Positions 42,092-52,275 of a stretch of 64,000 nt of DNA are shown piece after piece. This stretch comes from Bacteroidota bacterium (GTDB lineage: Bacteria; Bacteroidota; Bacteroidia; Chitinophagales; Chitinophagaceae), in NCBI GenBank assembly GCA_018267725.1, contig JAFDXY010000029.1, forward strand, positions 1 through 64,000. Reading direction: 5' to 3'. Under the pieces are notes generated by a model that saw only the letters and a program-made list of their open reading frames with translations, was not told the origin of the DNA and did not search any database. Positions within the stretch are counted from its first letter, which is position 1. Every line of letters starts with the position of its first letter. The position numbers were made by a program, and so were the translations under genes.

Positions 42092-44782
42092 TTAATAACT
42101 TGAGAATGATCTGCTTCGGTTAATTCTTAAATCTCGCAACACACCTGATTTTGGGCTGATAGTAAAACTAAATGATCTAAACATTCCAATAGGTGTAACG
42201 TTTATAGACAATTGCCAGCAATGCATATCTCTTGTAATAAACATACTAAATTGTTGCAGTTGCCCACTATTAAAATCAAAATAACCAGTACTGCCAACTT
42301 TCCATTTTGGAGTTAAACTAAAATCTCCATTAAAGTTGGCACTTGAATAAATTACATTACTGTATGAATATAGTCCGTTTGTAATTTTTGGTTGTTTGGT
42401 AAAAGTTAATGAGTAAGATAAACTTAACGTCCACGGAATATCAAAATCTGTAAACTCTGCGGGGTTGGCTCTTGCAAATTGCAATTGCCTTTGTTGTTCA
42501 TCTGGTGTTAAAAAAGGATCTACCGGAATGTTCTTGTCTTTATTTTCTTTTCCATCTTTTGCTTTGCTTTTAAATGAAGTAGAAATGGCAATGTTTCCAC
42601 TTGTTATACTTCCTAAATTATGTTTAGGTCCGTTCCATGCATAAATATTTTTTCTATATCCTAAACTATCTACCACGTAAGGGTCTAATGTGGCACTTGC
42701 AGTAATATTAACCTTTTCAAATAAAGTACTTCTTGCATATAAATTAAAAGTAGATAATGCAAAACTATCTGCAACTAAATTATAAGAACCATTTATTCCA
42801 AACCCATCTAACAATTTTATTTTTTTGGTAGTTTTTCCTGAAGTGTCTTTTTTATCTTTCACTTTCATCTCTAATAAGTTATCAATGGCAAAACTTATTC
42901 CTCCAAAAGTTCCTTCTCCAAAACCTCCGGGTAGTACACCATCAAAAACAGAAAATCTTGCCGTATGGCCAAAACTATCAACTCTTGAATTGTAAAAATA
43001 TTTGCTAACAAAATCTGGCTTATAACTAAAACCAATACTTGGTCTTATTTCGTGCCTAATTTTTGTTTCTCCGTGTTTTAAATTAAACGTACCAAATATT
43101 CTGGTGCTTGCTGTAACGCCAAAACTCATTTGCCTTTGTGTATAAAAGCCTTTTTGTATGGTGGTATCTAATTTATTTTTTGTTGTATCCCATGTTCTAT
43201 ATATTTTTTGCCCAAACCATCTTTCTTCGTAAGATATAGACGGGCTAAGGGTTACAGGGCCTAAAGCAGGAAGCGATATGCTAATGGGAATACTATGTGT
43301 GGCTCCGTATTGAAAGGTATCTAACAATCTTTTAAAACTAACACCGGCAGTATCGTAAAAAGAAATTTGGTTAGAAAAATTTCCACTATAACCAACGCCA
43401 ATGTTTTCATACCATTTTGGTGTACCTATTTTATCTTTCTTTTGAAAAGGATAAAAAGTAACTACACTAAGTGTTGCCGTAGGAAAATTTAAGTTTACTA
43501 AATGTGTATTATTGTTTTGATTGTGATTAAGGTTTAATGAAAGATTGACTTTATTATTAAAATTTTTTGAATAACTGATAGATGAACTTAATTGATTTTG
43601 ATAATTCTGATACGGATTGTTTAATAATGTTTGATTAAACTTTGTACTTCCAAATTGAACACTGGCACCAAATGTAGTACCTGGTCTTGAACGTGTATCT
43701 TGTGTATGGTTCCAGTTAATCATAAATGATTTGCTGGTTGTAAACTGATCTTTTGTAACAAGTGAAGTGTTTAAAATTTTAGGATTTTGCAAGGTTATAC
43801 TTAAACTTCCTGTATAATGATATCTTTTAATATATTTTGGTGCAACGTTTAATGTCCATCCACCATAAGAATATAAATTAGCACGTGTAGTAATATCCCA
43901 ATTATCATTAACTACTTTATAATACCCTAATCCTTCTAACCCAAAACCAAAATCTTGGCTTACGGTAAATGCAGGAACTAAAATGCCCGAATGTCTTCCT
44001 TGCACTAAAGGATAAATTCCAAACGGAATACCAATTGGCACCGGAACACCTTCAAACTCAGGAGAAGCGGGCCCGCTAACTGCCAATTTATTGGTAATCA
44101 TTTTTAATTTTCTGGAACGAATGGCAAAATGTGGCGTATCTAAATTACAAGTGGTAAACCTTGCTCTGTATGCATAAAAACTATTTGAATCAACTTTTTT
44201 TACAACCGAAGCATTAACAAAAATTTCATCTTCTTTCATATAGGTATTTTTTGTAATACCTTTCATGGTTTTCATGTTAAAAATAATAGAATCGCTTATA
44301 GATGTTGTGGGACCTTGGTTTAATTTTGGTTTACTTAAAGGGTTATTGGTTGTATCTAAAGCTCCGTAAGCTTTTACCAATTGTGTTTCAGAGTTGTATT
44401 CTACGGTAGCTGCTTGTAATTCAAGATCTTTATATTTTACATTGGCTTTTCCATATAAAAGAAATTCTTTCGTTTTTAATTTTAAAACACCCGAATCTGC
44501 AGCTTCATATTTTACAGGAGCATCTAAAGAATCTTTAGATAAGATTAGCGTATCAATCGTATTAACTTTTACAGAATCGTTAGTGTGGTTTACTGTATCA
44601 GAAATTTCTTTTTTCTCAGAAGAATTAACTTTTACTTTTTTTGGAGGAATGGTATCTTGTACCCCGTTCAGTAAACTATAATCGGGTTTACCCGCAAAGT
44701 TCACTGCAACTAAGCGTAAAGAAATAAACAGCAATACAATAGCTGTAGGTATTTTAGCGTTATTAGTAAAATTTGTATGCAT
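42092..44782 (-). CDS. LptD-like outer-membrane LPS-assembly protein
   Basis: The 896-aa protein has a signal peptide, a periplasmic OstA-like segment (LKLKTKEFLLYGKANVKYKD onward) and a long C-terminal beta-barrel (about 300-896) of alternating polar and hydrophobic strands with N-rich loops, ending in a short aromatic tail. This is the Bacteroidota LptD-type protein, which inserts lipopolysaccharide into the outer membrane. The ATG at 44782 gives a proper signal peptide; a TTG ten codons upstream is rejected. It is divergent from the amidase gene. The OstA-like gene at 47483 is a likely pathway partner. Confidence 0.85.
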   Translation of the reverse strand: MHTNFTNNAKIPTAIVLLFISLRLVAVNFAGKPDYSLLNGVQDTIPPKKVKVNSSEKKEISDTVNHTNDSVKVNTIDTLILSKDSLDAPVKYEAADSGVLKLKTKEFLLYGKANVKYKDLELQAATVEYNSETQLVKAYGALDTTNNPLSKPKLNQGPTTSISDSIIFNMKTMKGITKNTYMKEDEIFVNASVVKKVDSNSFYAYRARFTTCNLDTPHFAIRSRKLKMITNKLAVSGPASPEFEGVPVPIGIPFGIYPLVQGRHSGILVPAFTVSQDFGFGLEGLGYYKVVNDNWDITTRANLYSYGGWTLNVAPKYIKRYHYTGSLSITLQNPKILNTSLVTKDQFTTSKSFMINWNHTQDTRSRPGTTFGASVQFGSTKFNQTLLNNPYQNYQNQLSSSISYSKNFNNKVNLSLNLNHNQNNNTHLVNLNFPTATLSVVTFYPFQKKDKIGTPKWYENIGVGYSGNFSNQISFYDTAGVSFKRLLDTFQYGATHSIPISISLPALGPVTLSPSISYEERWFGQKIYRTWDTTKNKLDTTIQKGFYTQRQMSFGVTASTRIFGTFNLKHGETKIRHEIRPSIGFSYKPDFVSKYFYNSRVDSFGHTARFSVFDGVLPGGFGEGTFGGISFAIDNLLEMKVKDKKDTSGKTTKKIKLLDGFGINGSYNLVADSFALSTFNLYARSTLFEKVNITASATLDPYVVDSLGYRKNIYAWNGPKHNLGSITSGNIAISTSFKSKAKDGKENKDKNIPVDPFLTPDEQQRQLQFARANPAEFTDFDIPWTLSLSYSLTFTKQPKITNGLYSYSNVIYSSANFNGDFSLTPKWKVGSTGYFDFNSGQLQQFSMFITRDMHCWQLSINVTPIGMFRSFSFTISPKSGVLRDLRINRSRSFSSY

Positions 44783-44851
44783 GCTTGCTGTGGCAAAAAT
44801 AAGCGTTAGCAATTAATACAATCAGTAAACAAAATGCTTTAACGAATTGAT

Positions 44852-45784
44852 ATGAAGTTGAAAAAAAATATTGCATTGGTTTTGTTAAGTTTTGGAATGG
44901 TTAGTTTGTTGGCTTTTTCAAATAAAGATGATGTGGGCAACGGAAAAACTCAAAAAACATTAAAAAGAATTGTAATAGACCCCGGGCATGGAGGCTATCC
45001 TAAACCAAGCCAAGGAAATTATGGAGCATCAAGCGAGTGGATTGAAGAAAAAGATGCTGCCTTAGCTATTGCATTTAAACTAAAAAAAATTATAGAAGAA
45101 TCTATTCCGGATGTAGAAGTTTATTTAACCAGAACTACTGATGTTTTTGATAATGCACGTGTTAAAGCCAGTAAAGCCAATGATTTTAAAGGAGATTTAT
45201 TTATATCTCTGCATTGCAATGGTCAAGACCCCATACCGCACAGAGAAATTGTAGATTATAAAACTACCACTGTAAAACGGAAAGGAAAAAAAATAACTAA
45301 AAAAATTCCTATTTATCATACATACTATACACCCAACCCTGCACATGGTACAGAAACTTATATTTGGGGTATTGGGAAAAATGATGAAAAAGAAGAGGCA
45401 ATAGGTGAACAAAATTTTTCTGATAGTTCAATTGTAAATTTCGATCCAAAAGATCCTGCACAAAGAGTAGCTATTTCTTTACGAACAGAAAAATATGCCG
45501 AAAGAAGTCGTTTATTAGCAGCAACAGTTGAAGAGGAATTTACTAAACAAGGCAGGGTAAGCCGTGGTGTAAAACAAAGAGACTATAAAGGAATTTGGGT
45601 TTTACAAGCCGTTGCTATGCCCGCTATTTTAGTTGAAATGGGGTTTTTAAGTTATCCTGAAGAAGGGAAATATATTGCAAGTGAACAAGGGCAGCAAGAA
45701 ATTGCCGAAGCAGTAGGCAGAGCCGTTAAACGCTATAAATTTTCTTTAGATAATAAAATGAATAACGGAAAAACATCTAAATAG
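44852..45784 (+). CDS. N-acetylmuramoyl-L-alanine amidase
   Basis: The 310-aa Amidase_3 enzyme has an N-terminal signal/anchor (about 5-24) and zinc-binding motifs: His46 in VIDPGHGGYP, the Glu of SEWIEEKDAA (65-66), His in LFISLHCNGQ, and the catalytic Glu in AILVEMGFLS. It cleaves the amide between muramic acid and the peptide during cell separation or wall turnover. A family-typical charged insert (KTTTVKRKGKKITKKIPIY) follows the second His. EnvC-like activators regulate such enzymes; one is encoded at 7308. Confidence 0.93.
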   Translation: MKLKKNIALVLLSFGMVSLLAFSNKDDVGNGKTQKTLKRIVIDPGHGGYPKPSQGNYGASSEWIEEKDAALAIAFKLKKIIEESIPDVEVYLTRTTDVFDNARVKASKANDFKGDLFISLHCNGQDPIPHREIVDYKTTTVKRKGKKITKKIPIYHTYYTPNPAHGTETYIWGIGKNDEKEEAIGEQNFSDSSIVNFDPKDPAQRVAISLRTEKYAERSRLLAATVEEEFTKQGRVSRGVKQRDYKGIWVLQAVAMPAILVEMGFLSYPEEGKYIASEQGQQEIAEAVGRAVKRYKFSLDNKMNNGKTSK

Positions 45785-45790
45785 TTTTTA

Positions 45791-46342
45791 TTATTCAATA
45801 GCAGGTGTATTGGCAGTTGCAGTAAGTGTATCTAACCTATATCTTCTTATAGCATTACCTATTTGTTTTTTCCAAACCAATGGCGTTGTACTATAACCTG
45901 CTTTTGCCATAGCATTTATCCATAAATTATAATCTTGATTATCTTTTAATTTTTCATAATAACTTTTTCTGGTTATCATTTTAGAAAATGCAATAAAAGA
46001 ATCTTCATCGGTAGCATAGGCTTTAAACTTAGTTTTAATACCTTTTGTTTTCAGCAAATTATTCTTCCCAACTATTCCAAAATAGTTATTTAATAATTTA
46101 GCATTTCTATCTTTTCCCGCACCCGATTCTATAACCGATACTCCTAATATAATACTCATTGGAATTCCATACTCTGTAGATAGCCGAGCAGCTAAAGGTT
46201 TATACTTATTGAAATAATTATGTACACTTTTTTGTGCAACACTAAATTGGATAGTTGTAAAAATAAATAGTACCGCAATAGCAATTTTTTTATAAAATAA
46301 AGGGTTACATAATTGCAGCATATTAATAATTGTTTTATGCAA
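45791..46342 (-). CDS. exported glucosaminidase-domain (GH73) protein
   Basis: The 183-aa protein has a signal peptide (about 15-36) and a glucosaminidase domain: YGIPMSIILGVSVIESGAGK with the catalytic Glu, LNNYFGIVGKNN, FKAYATDEDSFIAFSKMI and YSTTPLVWKKQIGNAI. It probably cleaves the glycan strands of peptidoglycan, complementing the convergent amidase 6 bp away. A shorter start at an internal Met is possible. Confidence 0.88.
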   Translation of the reverse strand: MHKTIINMLQLCNPLFYKKIAIAVLFIFTTIQFSVAQKSVHNYFNKYKPLAARLSTEYGIPMSIILGVSVIESGAGKDRNAKLLNNYFGIVGKNNLLKTKGIKTKFKAYATDEDSFIAFSKMITRKSYYEKLKDNQDYNLWINAMAKAGYSTTPLVWKKQIGNAIRRYRLDTLTATANTPAIE

Positions 46343-46474
46343 ATTACTAAAATTTAATGAGGTATTCTCTTTCTAAGTTTTGCTATTTTAACAAAAACTG
46401 CACCAATATTATCCCTTAGTTTTGCAAGTACTATCTTAGCGTAAACAAGTACATTTATAAATAGGCAAGTAACA

Positions 46475-47479
46475 ATGAAAATTACCAACGAAACAAAAGT
46501 AGGTGCATTAACGGCTATTGCAATTACGCTGTTAATATTAGGATTTAATTTTTTGAAAGGAAAGAGTTTGCTTAAAACAGGAAATTTTTTATATGCAAAA
46601 TACACCGATGCAAAAGGCTTAATGGTTTCTAATCCGGTTTACGCAAACGGGTTTCAAATAGGTAGTATATATGATATTGAAAATGAAGATGAGAACTTAA
46701 AAAATATTATCATAACTATTAAACTAAAAAGTAGTTATAATATTCCAACTTCATCTGTTGCAAGTATTAGCAGCAACCCTTTAGGAACATCGAGCATTGA
46801 AATTAATTTAGGTAAAGACGGTGCATTTTTGCATACTGGTGATACTTTAAAAACTATTAACAGCGAAGGTTTAATGGGAGAAATAAAAGCAGCATTGCTT
46901 CCGGTAACAAATCAATTAAAACATACTATGCACAGTTTAGATACAGTGTTGCTAAATATTAATACCATTTTTGATCCTAATACAAAAAATAATTTGCAAC
47001 AAGTTATTGCCAATTTAAATAAAACAACGGCAAGTTTAACAGAATCAAGCATTTCTATTCAAACGATGTTGGATAAGCAAAGTGGTGCTATTGCACAATC
47101 AATGAATAACTTAAATAGTTTTACAAAAAACTTAGCAAACAATAATGATAAGATTACAGGCACCTTAGATAATTTGCAAACCACAACCAATAACCTTTCA
47201 AAGGCAGATATTCAGGGCTCTGTAACAGAACTTAAAAAATCGGTACAAACATTAAATAATGTTTTAGATAAAATTAATTCAGGAAAAGGTTCTTTAGGTT
47301 TATTACTTAATGATAAAACATTATATAATAATTTAACCAATACAGTAAGAAGTGCCAATATTTTGGTTGATGATTTAAAAACACATCCTAAACGCTATGT
47401 AAATATTTCTGTTTTTGGAAGAAAAGATAAATCAACACCATTAACTGCACCATTAAACGATTCGGCTAACAAAAAATAA
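46475..47479 (+). CDS. MCE-domain lipid-transport protein (MlaD-like)
   Basis: The 334-aa protein has an N-terminal transmembrane helix (TKVGALTAIAITLLILGFNF), an MCE domain (about 38-115; YTDAKGLMVSNPVYANGFQI, ISSNPLGTSSIEI) and a long helical tail. MCE proteins form rings that carry lipids between membranes with MlaE/MlaF. The permease at 8671 is a possible partner. It is followed 3 bp later by the OstA-like gene, so envelope lipid functions are grouped. Confidence 0.9.
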   Translation: MKITNETKVGALTAIAITLLILGFNFLKGKSLLKTGNFLYAKYTDAKGLMVSNPVYANGFQIGSIYDIENEDENLKNIIITIKLKSSYNIPTSSVASISSNPLGTSSIEINLGKDGAFLHTGDTLKTINSEGLMGEIKAALLPVTNQLKHTMHSLDTVLLNINTIFDPNTKNNLQQVIANLNKTTASLTESSISIQTMLDKQSGAIAQSMNNLNSFTKNLANNNDKITGTLDNLQTTTNNLSKADIQGSVTELKKSVQTLNNVLDKINSGKGSLGLLLNDKTLYNNLTNTVRSANILVDDLKTHPKRYVNISVFGRKDKSTPLTAPLNDSANKK

Positions 47480-47482
47480 ATT

Positions 47483-49114
47483 ATGGGCAGGCTTCTATTC
47501 ACAATTATTTTAAGCATTCTATCTCTATGTTCTTTTGCACAACGTGCTGCAACCGATACACTTAAACCGGGCAAAATTATTAATATAGTTAGTGCAGATA
47601 AATATATGTTGTTAGATAAAGATACTTCGGGCAAGTTTATAGCTTTAGTTGGCCATGCAGTTGTACAACAAGAAAAAACAATTTTTAGTGCCGATAGTAT
47701 TGTACTAAACCAAAAAGATAATTTAATGGAAGCCTTTGGCAATATTCATATTAACGATGCCGATAGCATACATACATATGCACAATATGTAAAATATTTA
47801 GGAAAAGAAAAAAAAGCATTCCTAAATAAAAAAGTAAAATTAACCGATGGTAAAGGCGTATTAACTACCGATAATTTAGAATATGATACACAAGTAAAAA
47901 TTGGAAAATATTATAATGGCGGAAAAGTAGTTAGCGGTAAAACAATTATAACCAGTAAAGAAGGCTATTATTATGGAGAAACAAAAGATGTTTATTTTAA
48001 ACAAAAAGTTGTTTTAACAGATCCGGAAACAAAATTATATACAGATACTTTATTATATAATATTAATACAGAAATTTCAACATTTGTTTCACCAACAAAA
48101 ATTTATAATGGTAAAAGAACTATTATAACAAAAGAAGGAAATTATGATTTGAAAAGAAAGAAAGGAAATTTTGGTTCACGCCCAATAATAGATGACAGCA
48201 CTTATACGTTTACTGCCAACAAAATGGCTTTTGATGATAGCACAGGTTTGGGCGAATTTGAAGGCAATGCTGTTTATAGAAGTAAAGACAGCGTTGGTGG
48301 TTACGATATTATTGCAGGCAATATAAAAACCAATAGAAAAACCAATGCACTTTTAGCAACCCAAAAACCTATTCTTTTTATTAAACAAACTAATGATACT
48401 ATTTATGTAGCTGCCGATACTTTGTACTCTGCAAGATTATCAGATTTGCTGAAATACAGACCTGTAGCTAATATTAGAGATTCATCAAAAACAGAAACAA
48501 CATTTATTACAGATACTGTTGCTATTAAAAAAGACAGTAGCACTAATCGCTTTTTTGAAGCTTATTATCATGTAAAAATATTTTCAGATTCATTGCAAGC
48601 TGTTGGAGATAGTTTGTTTTATTCATTGCAAGATTCTGCTTTTCGTTTATTTAAAAATCCGGTTGCATGGGCACAACAAAATCAAATAACAGGTGATACA
48701 ATTTATTTATATGTTCAAAATAAAAAGCCAGATAGATTAAAAGTTTTTGAAAATGCAATGGCAATAAGTAAAGAACAAGAAGGTTATTTTAATCAGGTTC
48801 GCGGCAGTAGTATTAATGGCTTTTTTAAAGATGGAAAGATAAACTTCTTAAAAACAAAAGGCTCACCTGCCGATAATGTTTATTACGCAACTGATAACGA
48901 TAAAAAATTAATTGGTGTAAATAAATCATCAAGCGATATTATTGATGTTTATTTTGATAACGATGGCAAACCTGAAAAAGTTGTATTCATAAATAATTTA
49001 AAAGGTGTGATGACGCCTATGCGACAGGCAGACCACGATGCTTTAAAAGTTAAAAAATTTGTTTGGTTAGATGCTATTCGCCCTAAAAGTAAATTTGAAA
49101 TATTGGCAGATTAA
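47483..49114 (+). CDS. OstA-like (LptA/LptD-N) envelope protein
   Basis: The 543-aa exported protein has a signal peptide (about 1-19) and repeated OstA/LptA-type beta-jellyroll segments: LVGHAVVQQEKTIFSADSIV, DNLMEAFGNIHINDADSIHT, and YDTQVKIGKYYNGGKVVSGK, with further repeats to about 330. There is no barrel. In Bacteroidota such long OstA proteins may form the periplasmic bridge for LPS together with the LptD-like protein. It is 3 bp after the MCE gene, probably one operon. Confidence 0.85.
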   Translation: MGRLLFTIILSILSLCSFAQRAATDTLKPGKIINIVSADKYMLLDKDTSGKFIALVGHAVVQQEKTIFSADSIVLNQKDNLMEAFGNIHINDADSIHTYAQYVKYLGKEKKAFLNKKVKLTDGKGVLTTDNLEYDTQVKIGKYYNGGKVVSGKTIITSKEGYYYGETKDVYFKQKVVLTDPETKLYTDTLLYNINTEISTFVSPTKIYNGKRTIITKEGNYDLKRKKGNFGSRPIIDDSTYTFTANKMAFDDSTGLGEFEGNAVYRSKDSVGGYDIIAGNIKTNRKTNALLATQKPILFIKQTNDTIYVAADTLYSARLSDLLKYRPVANIRDSSKTETTFITDTVAIKKDSSTNRFFEAYYHVKIFSDSLQAVGDSLFYSLQDSAFRLFKNPVAWAQQNQITGDTIYLYVQNKKPDRLKVFENAMAISKEQEGYFNQVRGSSINGFFKDGKINFLKTKGSPADNVYYATDNDKKLIGVNKSSSDIIDVYFDNDGKPEKVVFINNLKGVMTPMRQADHDALKVKKFVWLDAIRPKSKFEILAD

Positions 49115-49182
49115 TTTTTTGCTAACAATAAAGAGTATTAAGTTTTACAAAACATTTTTCTATTTATTATATTTAAAACGAA

Positions 49183-50397
49183 ATGAAATTTTTTCGAAAT
49201 ATAATTATTAACCCGTTATTAGAATTTATACAAGATAGCCGTGCCATTGGTATTACACTATTGTGTTGCACTGTGCTTTCGTTAATTGTAAGTAATATTT
49301 CTGGGTGGGGAGAAAGCTATCAACAAATTTGGCTACATCATTTTGATGGAACAAATAACCATCATACAAATTTATTTTTTCTTTCACTTCCTAATTCAAT
49401 ACTATTAATCATCAACGATTTTTTAATGGCAATATTTTTCTTTTTAGCAGGAATGGAAATAAAAAGAGAATTATTGGAAGGTGAATTATCTTCTTTTAAA
49501 AAATCAATATTACCAATTACTGCAGCTATTGGTGGAATGATAATGCCTGCTTTATTTTATTTATTTTTTAATCACAATAATATTTTTAAAAATGGATGGG
49601 CAATACCAACTGCAACGGATATTGCATTTACGTTGGGCATTGCTTCATTACTTGGTAAACGTGTACCTATATCTTTAAAAATATTTTTAACAGCATTAGC
49701 TATAATAGATGATTTAGGAGCCATTGTTGTAATTGCTATATTTTATGGAGGAGCTATTAAATTATTTTTTTTAATTGCATGTGTTGTTATTGCAATAATT
49801 CTTTTGCTGCTTAATAAATTTAAAGTGAAAAATATTTTATTGCAGGTAATATTAGCATTGGCATTGTGGTATTGTATGTTTAACAGCGGCATTCATGCAA
49901 CTGTTGCCGGCGTTGTGTTTGCACTGTTTATTCCTGCACAGCAGCTAAAGCAATTAGAGCATAAATTTTATTTTCCTGTTTACTTTTTAATTGTTCCTTT
50001 ATTTGCATTGGCCAATAGTTCAATTCAGTTTGCTGATAATTCATTTGATAACATTATTCACTCGTCATTAAGTTGGGGTATTACAGCAGGTCTTTGTTTA
50101 GGCAAACCATTAGGCATTTTTTTAATAAGTTTTTTAATGATAAAATTAAAATGGGCAGCTATACCTAACGAAACAAATATTTTGCAATTATTAGGTGCGG
50201 GTATGTTAGCAGGTATTGGTTTTACGATGAGTATTTTTATAGCAACGCTTGCTTTTAAAACGCAGGCAGAGCAAGATGTTGCGAAAACAGCAGTATTAAT
50301 TGCCTCGCTTATTTCAATGATTATTGGGTTTGTTTGGTTGAGAGCTTTCTCACCGCAAAGCCGCAGAGAACGCCAAGTTTTGCAAAACAATTATTAA
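49183..50397 (+). CDS. nhaA: Na+/H+ antiporter NhaA
   Basis: The 404-aa protein has about 11-12 transmembrane helices and NhaA signatures: FFFLAGMEIKRELLEGELSS, WAIPTATDIAFTLGIASLLG with the ion-binding Asp, LTALAIIDDLGAIVVIAIFY with the paired Asp residues, and GKPLGIF near the C-terminus. It exchanges sodium for protons at the inner membrane. The short C-terminal tail is basic. Length is normal. It ends 18 bp from the convergent prfB. Confidence 0.96.
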   Translation: MKFFRNIIINPLLEFIQDSRAIGITLLCCTVLSLIVSNISGWGESYQQIWLHHFDGTNNHHTNLFFLSLPNSILLIINDFLMAIFFFLAGMEIKRELLEGELSSFKKSILPITAAIGGMIMPALFYLFFNHNNIFKNGWAIPTATDIAFTLGIASLLGKRVPISLKIFLTALAIIDDLGAIVVIAIFYGGAIKLFFLIACVVIAIILLLLNKFKVKNILLQVILALALWYCMFNSGIHATVAGVVFALFIPAQQLKQLEHKFYFPVYFLIVPLFALANSSIQFADNSFDNIIHSSLSWGITAGLCLGKPLGIFLISFLMIKLKWAAIPNETNILQLLGAGMLAGIGFTMSIFIATLAFKTQAEQDVAKTAVLIASLISMIIGFVWLRAFSPQSRRERQVLQNNY

Positions 50398-50414
50398 TTA
50401 TTCATTCTTAATTA

Positions 50415-51507
50415 TTAATTGCTTTCTTCTTTTTCCATCATTAAATACGCTTTAATAAAACCATCTAATTCGCCATCTAAAACAGGTTGCACATTGCCAA
50501 CTTCAAAATCTGTTCGATGGTCTTTAATTAATTTATAAGGATGCAATACATAGCTTCTTATTTGGCTGCCCCATTCAATTTTTTTCTTACTACTGTTGGC
50601 TGCATTTTTAGCGGCTTCTCTCTTTTTTAATTCTTCTTCATACAAACGACTTTTTAGCATTTGCATGGCTTTTTCTTTATTGCCTAATTGGGTTCTTTCG
50701 GTTTGGCAAACCACTACAATACCTGTAGGAATATGAGTTAAAAAAACTTTTGTTTCTACTTTATTTACATTTTGCCCGCCTGCACCACCACTACGTGCTG
50801 TTTCCATTTTTATATCAGCATCTTTCAATTCAATATCAATAGAATCATCAACCAACGGATAAACAAATACACTTGCAAAACTTGTATGTCTTCTTGCATT
50901 ACTATCAAAAGGAGAAATTCTAACCAATCTGTGCACACCGCTTTCTGCTTTTAAAAAACCGTAAGCAAATGCACCATCAAATTGTAAAGTTGCCGTTTTA
51001 ATACCTGCACCATCACCTTCTTGATAATCTAATTCTGTTATTTTCCAACCTTGTTTATTGCCATACATTGTGTACATTCTAAGCAACATTTCTGCCCAAT
51101 CTTGGCTTTCGGTTCCACCTGCACCAGAGTTTATTTGTAGCACGGCAGGCAATTCATCTTCAGGTTGGTTAAGTGTACTTTTAAATTCTGCATCTTCAAT
51201 TAACGTTACTGCATTGTTATAAGCTTCTTGTGTTTCTTCTTCGGTTGCATTGTTAGTTTTAAAAAAATCAAACAGTACTGCAAAATCTTCAACAGCCGCA
51301 TTTATTTGTGTGTATAGTTTAAGCCAATACTCATTTACTTTAATTTCTTTCATAATATGAGTGGCACGAAGATTATCGCCCCAAAAGCCGGGCGATAGCG
51401 AAAGTTGTTTGTCTTGTTCTACTTTTTGTAAACGATTATCGTAGTCAAAGAAACCTCCTTAAAACAGAAACTCTGTCTCGGAGTGATTTAATTTGTTCAA
51501 TTGTCAT
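50415..51507 (-). CDS. prfB: peptide chain release factor 2 with programmed +1 frameshift
   Basis: RF2 is encoded in two frames. Frame 0 runs from ATG 51507 for 20 codons ([20 protein letters not shown]) to the in-frame TGA at 51445-51447. Frame +1 continues as [20 protein letters not shown] to the stop at 50415. The recoding signals are an internal Shine-Dalgarno AGGAGG (51454-51459) and the slippery CTT-TGA-C. Total length is about 363 aa. The GGQ motif ([15 protein letters not shown]) and the SPF codon-recognition motif are present. It releases peptides at UGA and UAA; low RF2 favours the shift, giving autoregulation. Confidence 0.96.
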
Positions 51508-51586
51508 GCTGCAAAGTAATAAGTAAAATGTATGTGAAACAAATTAAAATAAATGATAATGTTTGTGCTGCTTTAAAAATAAATTA

Positions 51587-51600
51587 TACCAAATGGTATT
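51587..51600. promoter_or_regulatory. TetR operator upstream of its own gene
   Basis: ATACC-AAAT-GGTAT, a perfect palindrome with 5-bp arms, 22 bp before the TetR start. The same arms recur before the next gene (52242-52259), so it is probably the regulator's binding site. Confidence 0.8.
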
Positions 51601-51622
51601 TTTTTTATATCTTTACATTCTA

Positions 51623-52225
51623 ATGAAAGATAGTATTTCAAAATCAGAACGAACTCGAGGCTTTATAATTGAATGTACCGCACCTGTTTTTAATAAGAAA
51701 GGGTTTGCTGGTACTTCTCTTACTGATTTGACGAATGCTACTGGCTTGTCTAAAGGAAGTATCTACGGGAATTTTGAGAATAAAGATGAAGTAGCTCTTG
51801 CTGCATTTGATTTTAATTTTAATCGTGTTACACAATATTTAAAAGCTAAAATTTTAGCTAAGGATAATGCAATTGATAGGTTACTGGTTTATCCCACTGT
51901 TTATCGAGATTTTTTAAAAATTCCTTTTTTAAAACCAGGTTGCCCAATACTTAATACATCAACAGAAGCTGATGATACACATCCTAAACTAAGAGAACGT
52001 GCATTGAATGCACTTAACTTTTGGAAAAGCTCTATTGAAAATCAAATTAAACGAGGAATAGAAAGAGGTGAAATAAAACGAAATATTAAGGTAACAGAGT
52101 TTGCAGTTGTTTTAATATCAATAATAGAAGGTGCTATTATGCAAGCAAAAGTTACAGGACAAAGTAATGAACTAAAAATTGCAATGGGTTTTTTAGAAAA
52201 ACAAATTAATGAATTAAAGGGATAA
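51623..52225 (+). CDS. TetR/AcrR-family transcriptional regulator
   Basis: The 200-aa protein has an N-terminal TetR HTH (APVFNKKGFAGTSLTDLTNA followed by TGLSKGSIYGNFENKDEVAL) and a helical ligand-binding C-terminal domain with a TetR_C-like RCNTS region (PGCPILNTSTEADDTHPKLR). The ATG at 51623 is chosen; the longer frame begins upstream of the operator. Matching palindromes precede this gene and the thioesterase gene, so it should repress both. Confidence 0.93.
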   Translation: MKDSISKSERTRGFIIECTAPVFNKKGFAGTSLTDLTNATGLSKGSIYGNFENKDEVALAAFDFNFNRVTQYLKAKILAKDNAIDRLLVYPTVYRDFLKIPFLKPGCPILNTSTEADDTHPKLRERALNALNFWKSSIENQIKRGIERGEIKRNIKVTEFAVVLISIIEGAIMQAKVTGQSNELKIAMGFLEKQINELKG

Positions 52226-52241
52226 TTTTTTTTGAAATAAA

Positions 52242-52259
52242 ATATACCAATCGGTATAT
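52242..52259. promoter_or_regulatory. TetR operator upstream of thioesterase gene
   Basis: ATATACC-AATC-GGTATAT, a perfect palindrome with 7-bp arms sharing the ATACC-N4-GGTAT core with 51587-51600. It lies 16 bp before the thioesterase start. Confidence 0.8.
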
Positions 52260-52275
52260 TTTTATAAATATTAGT

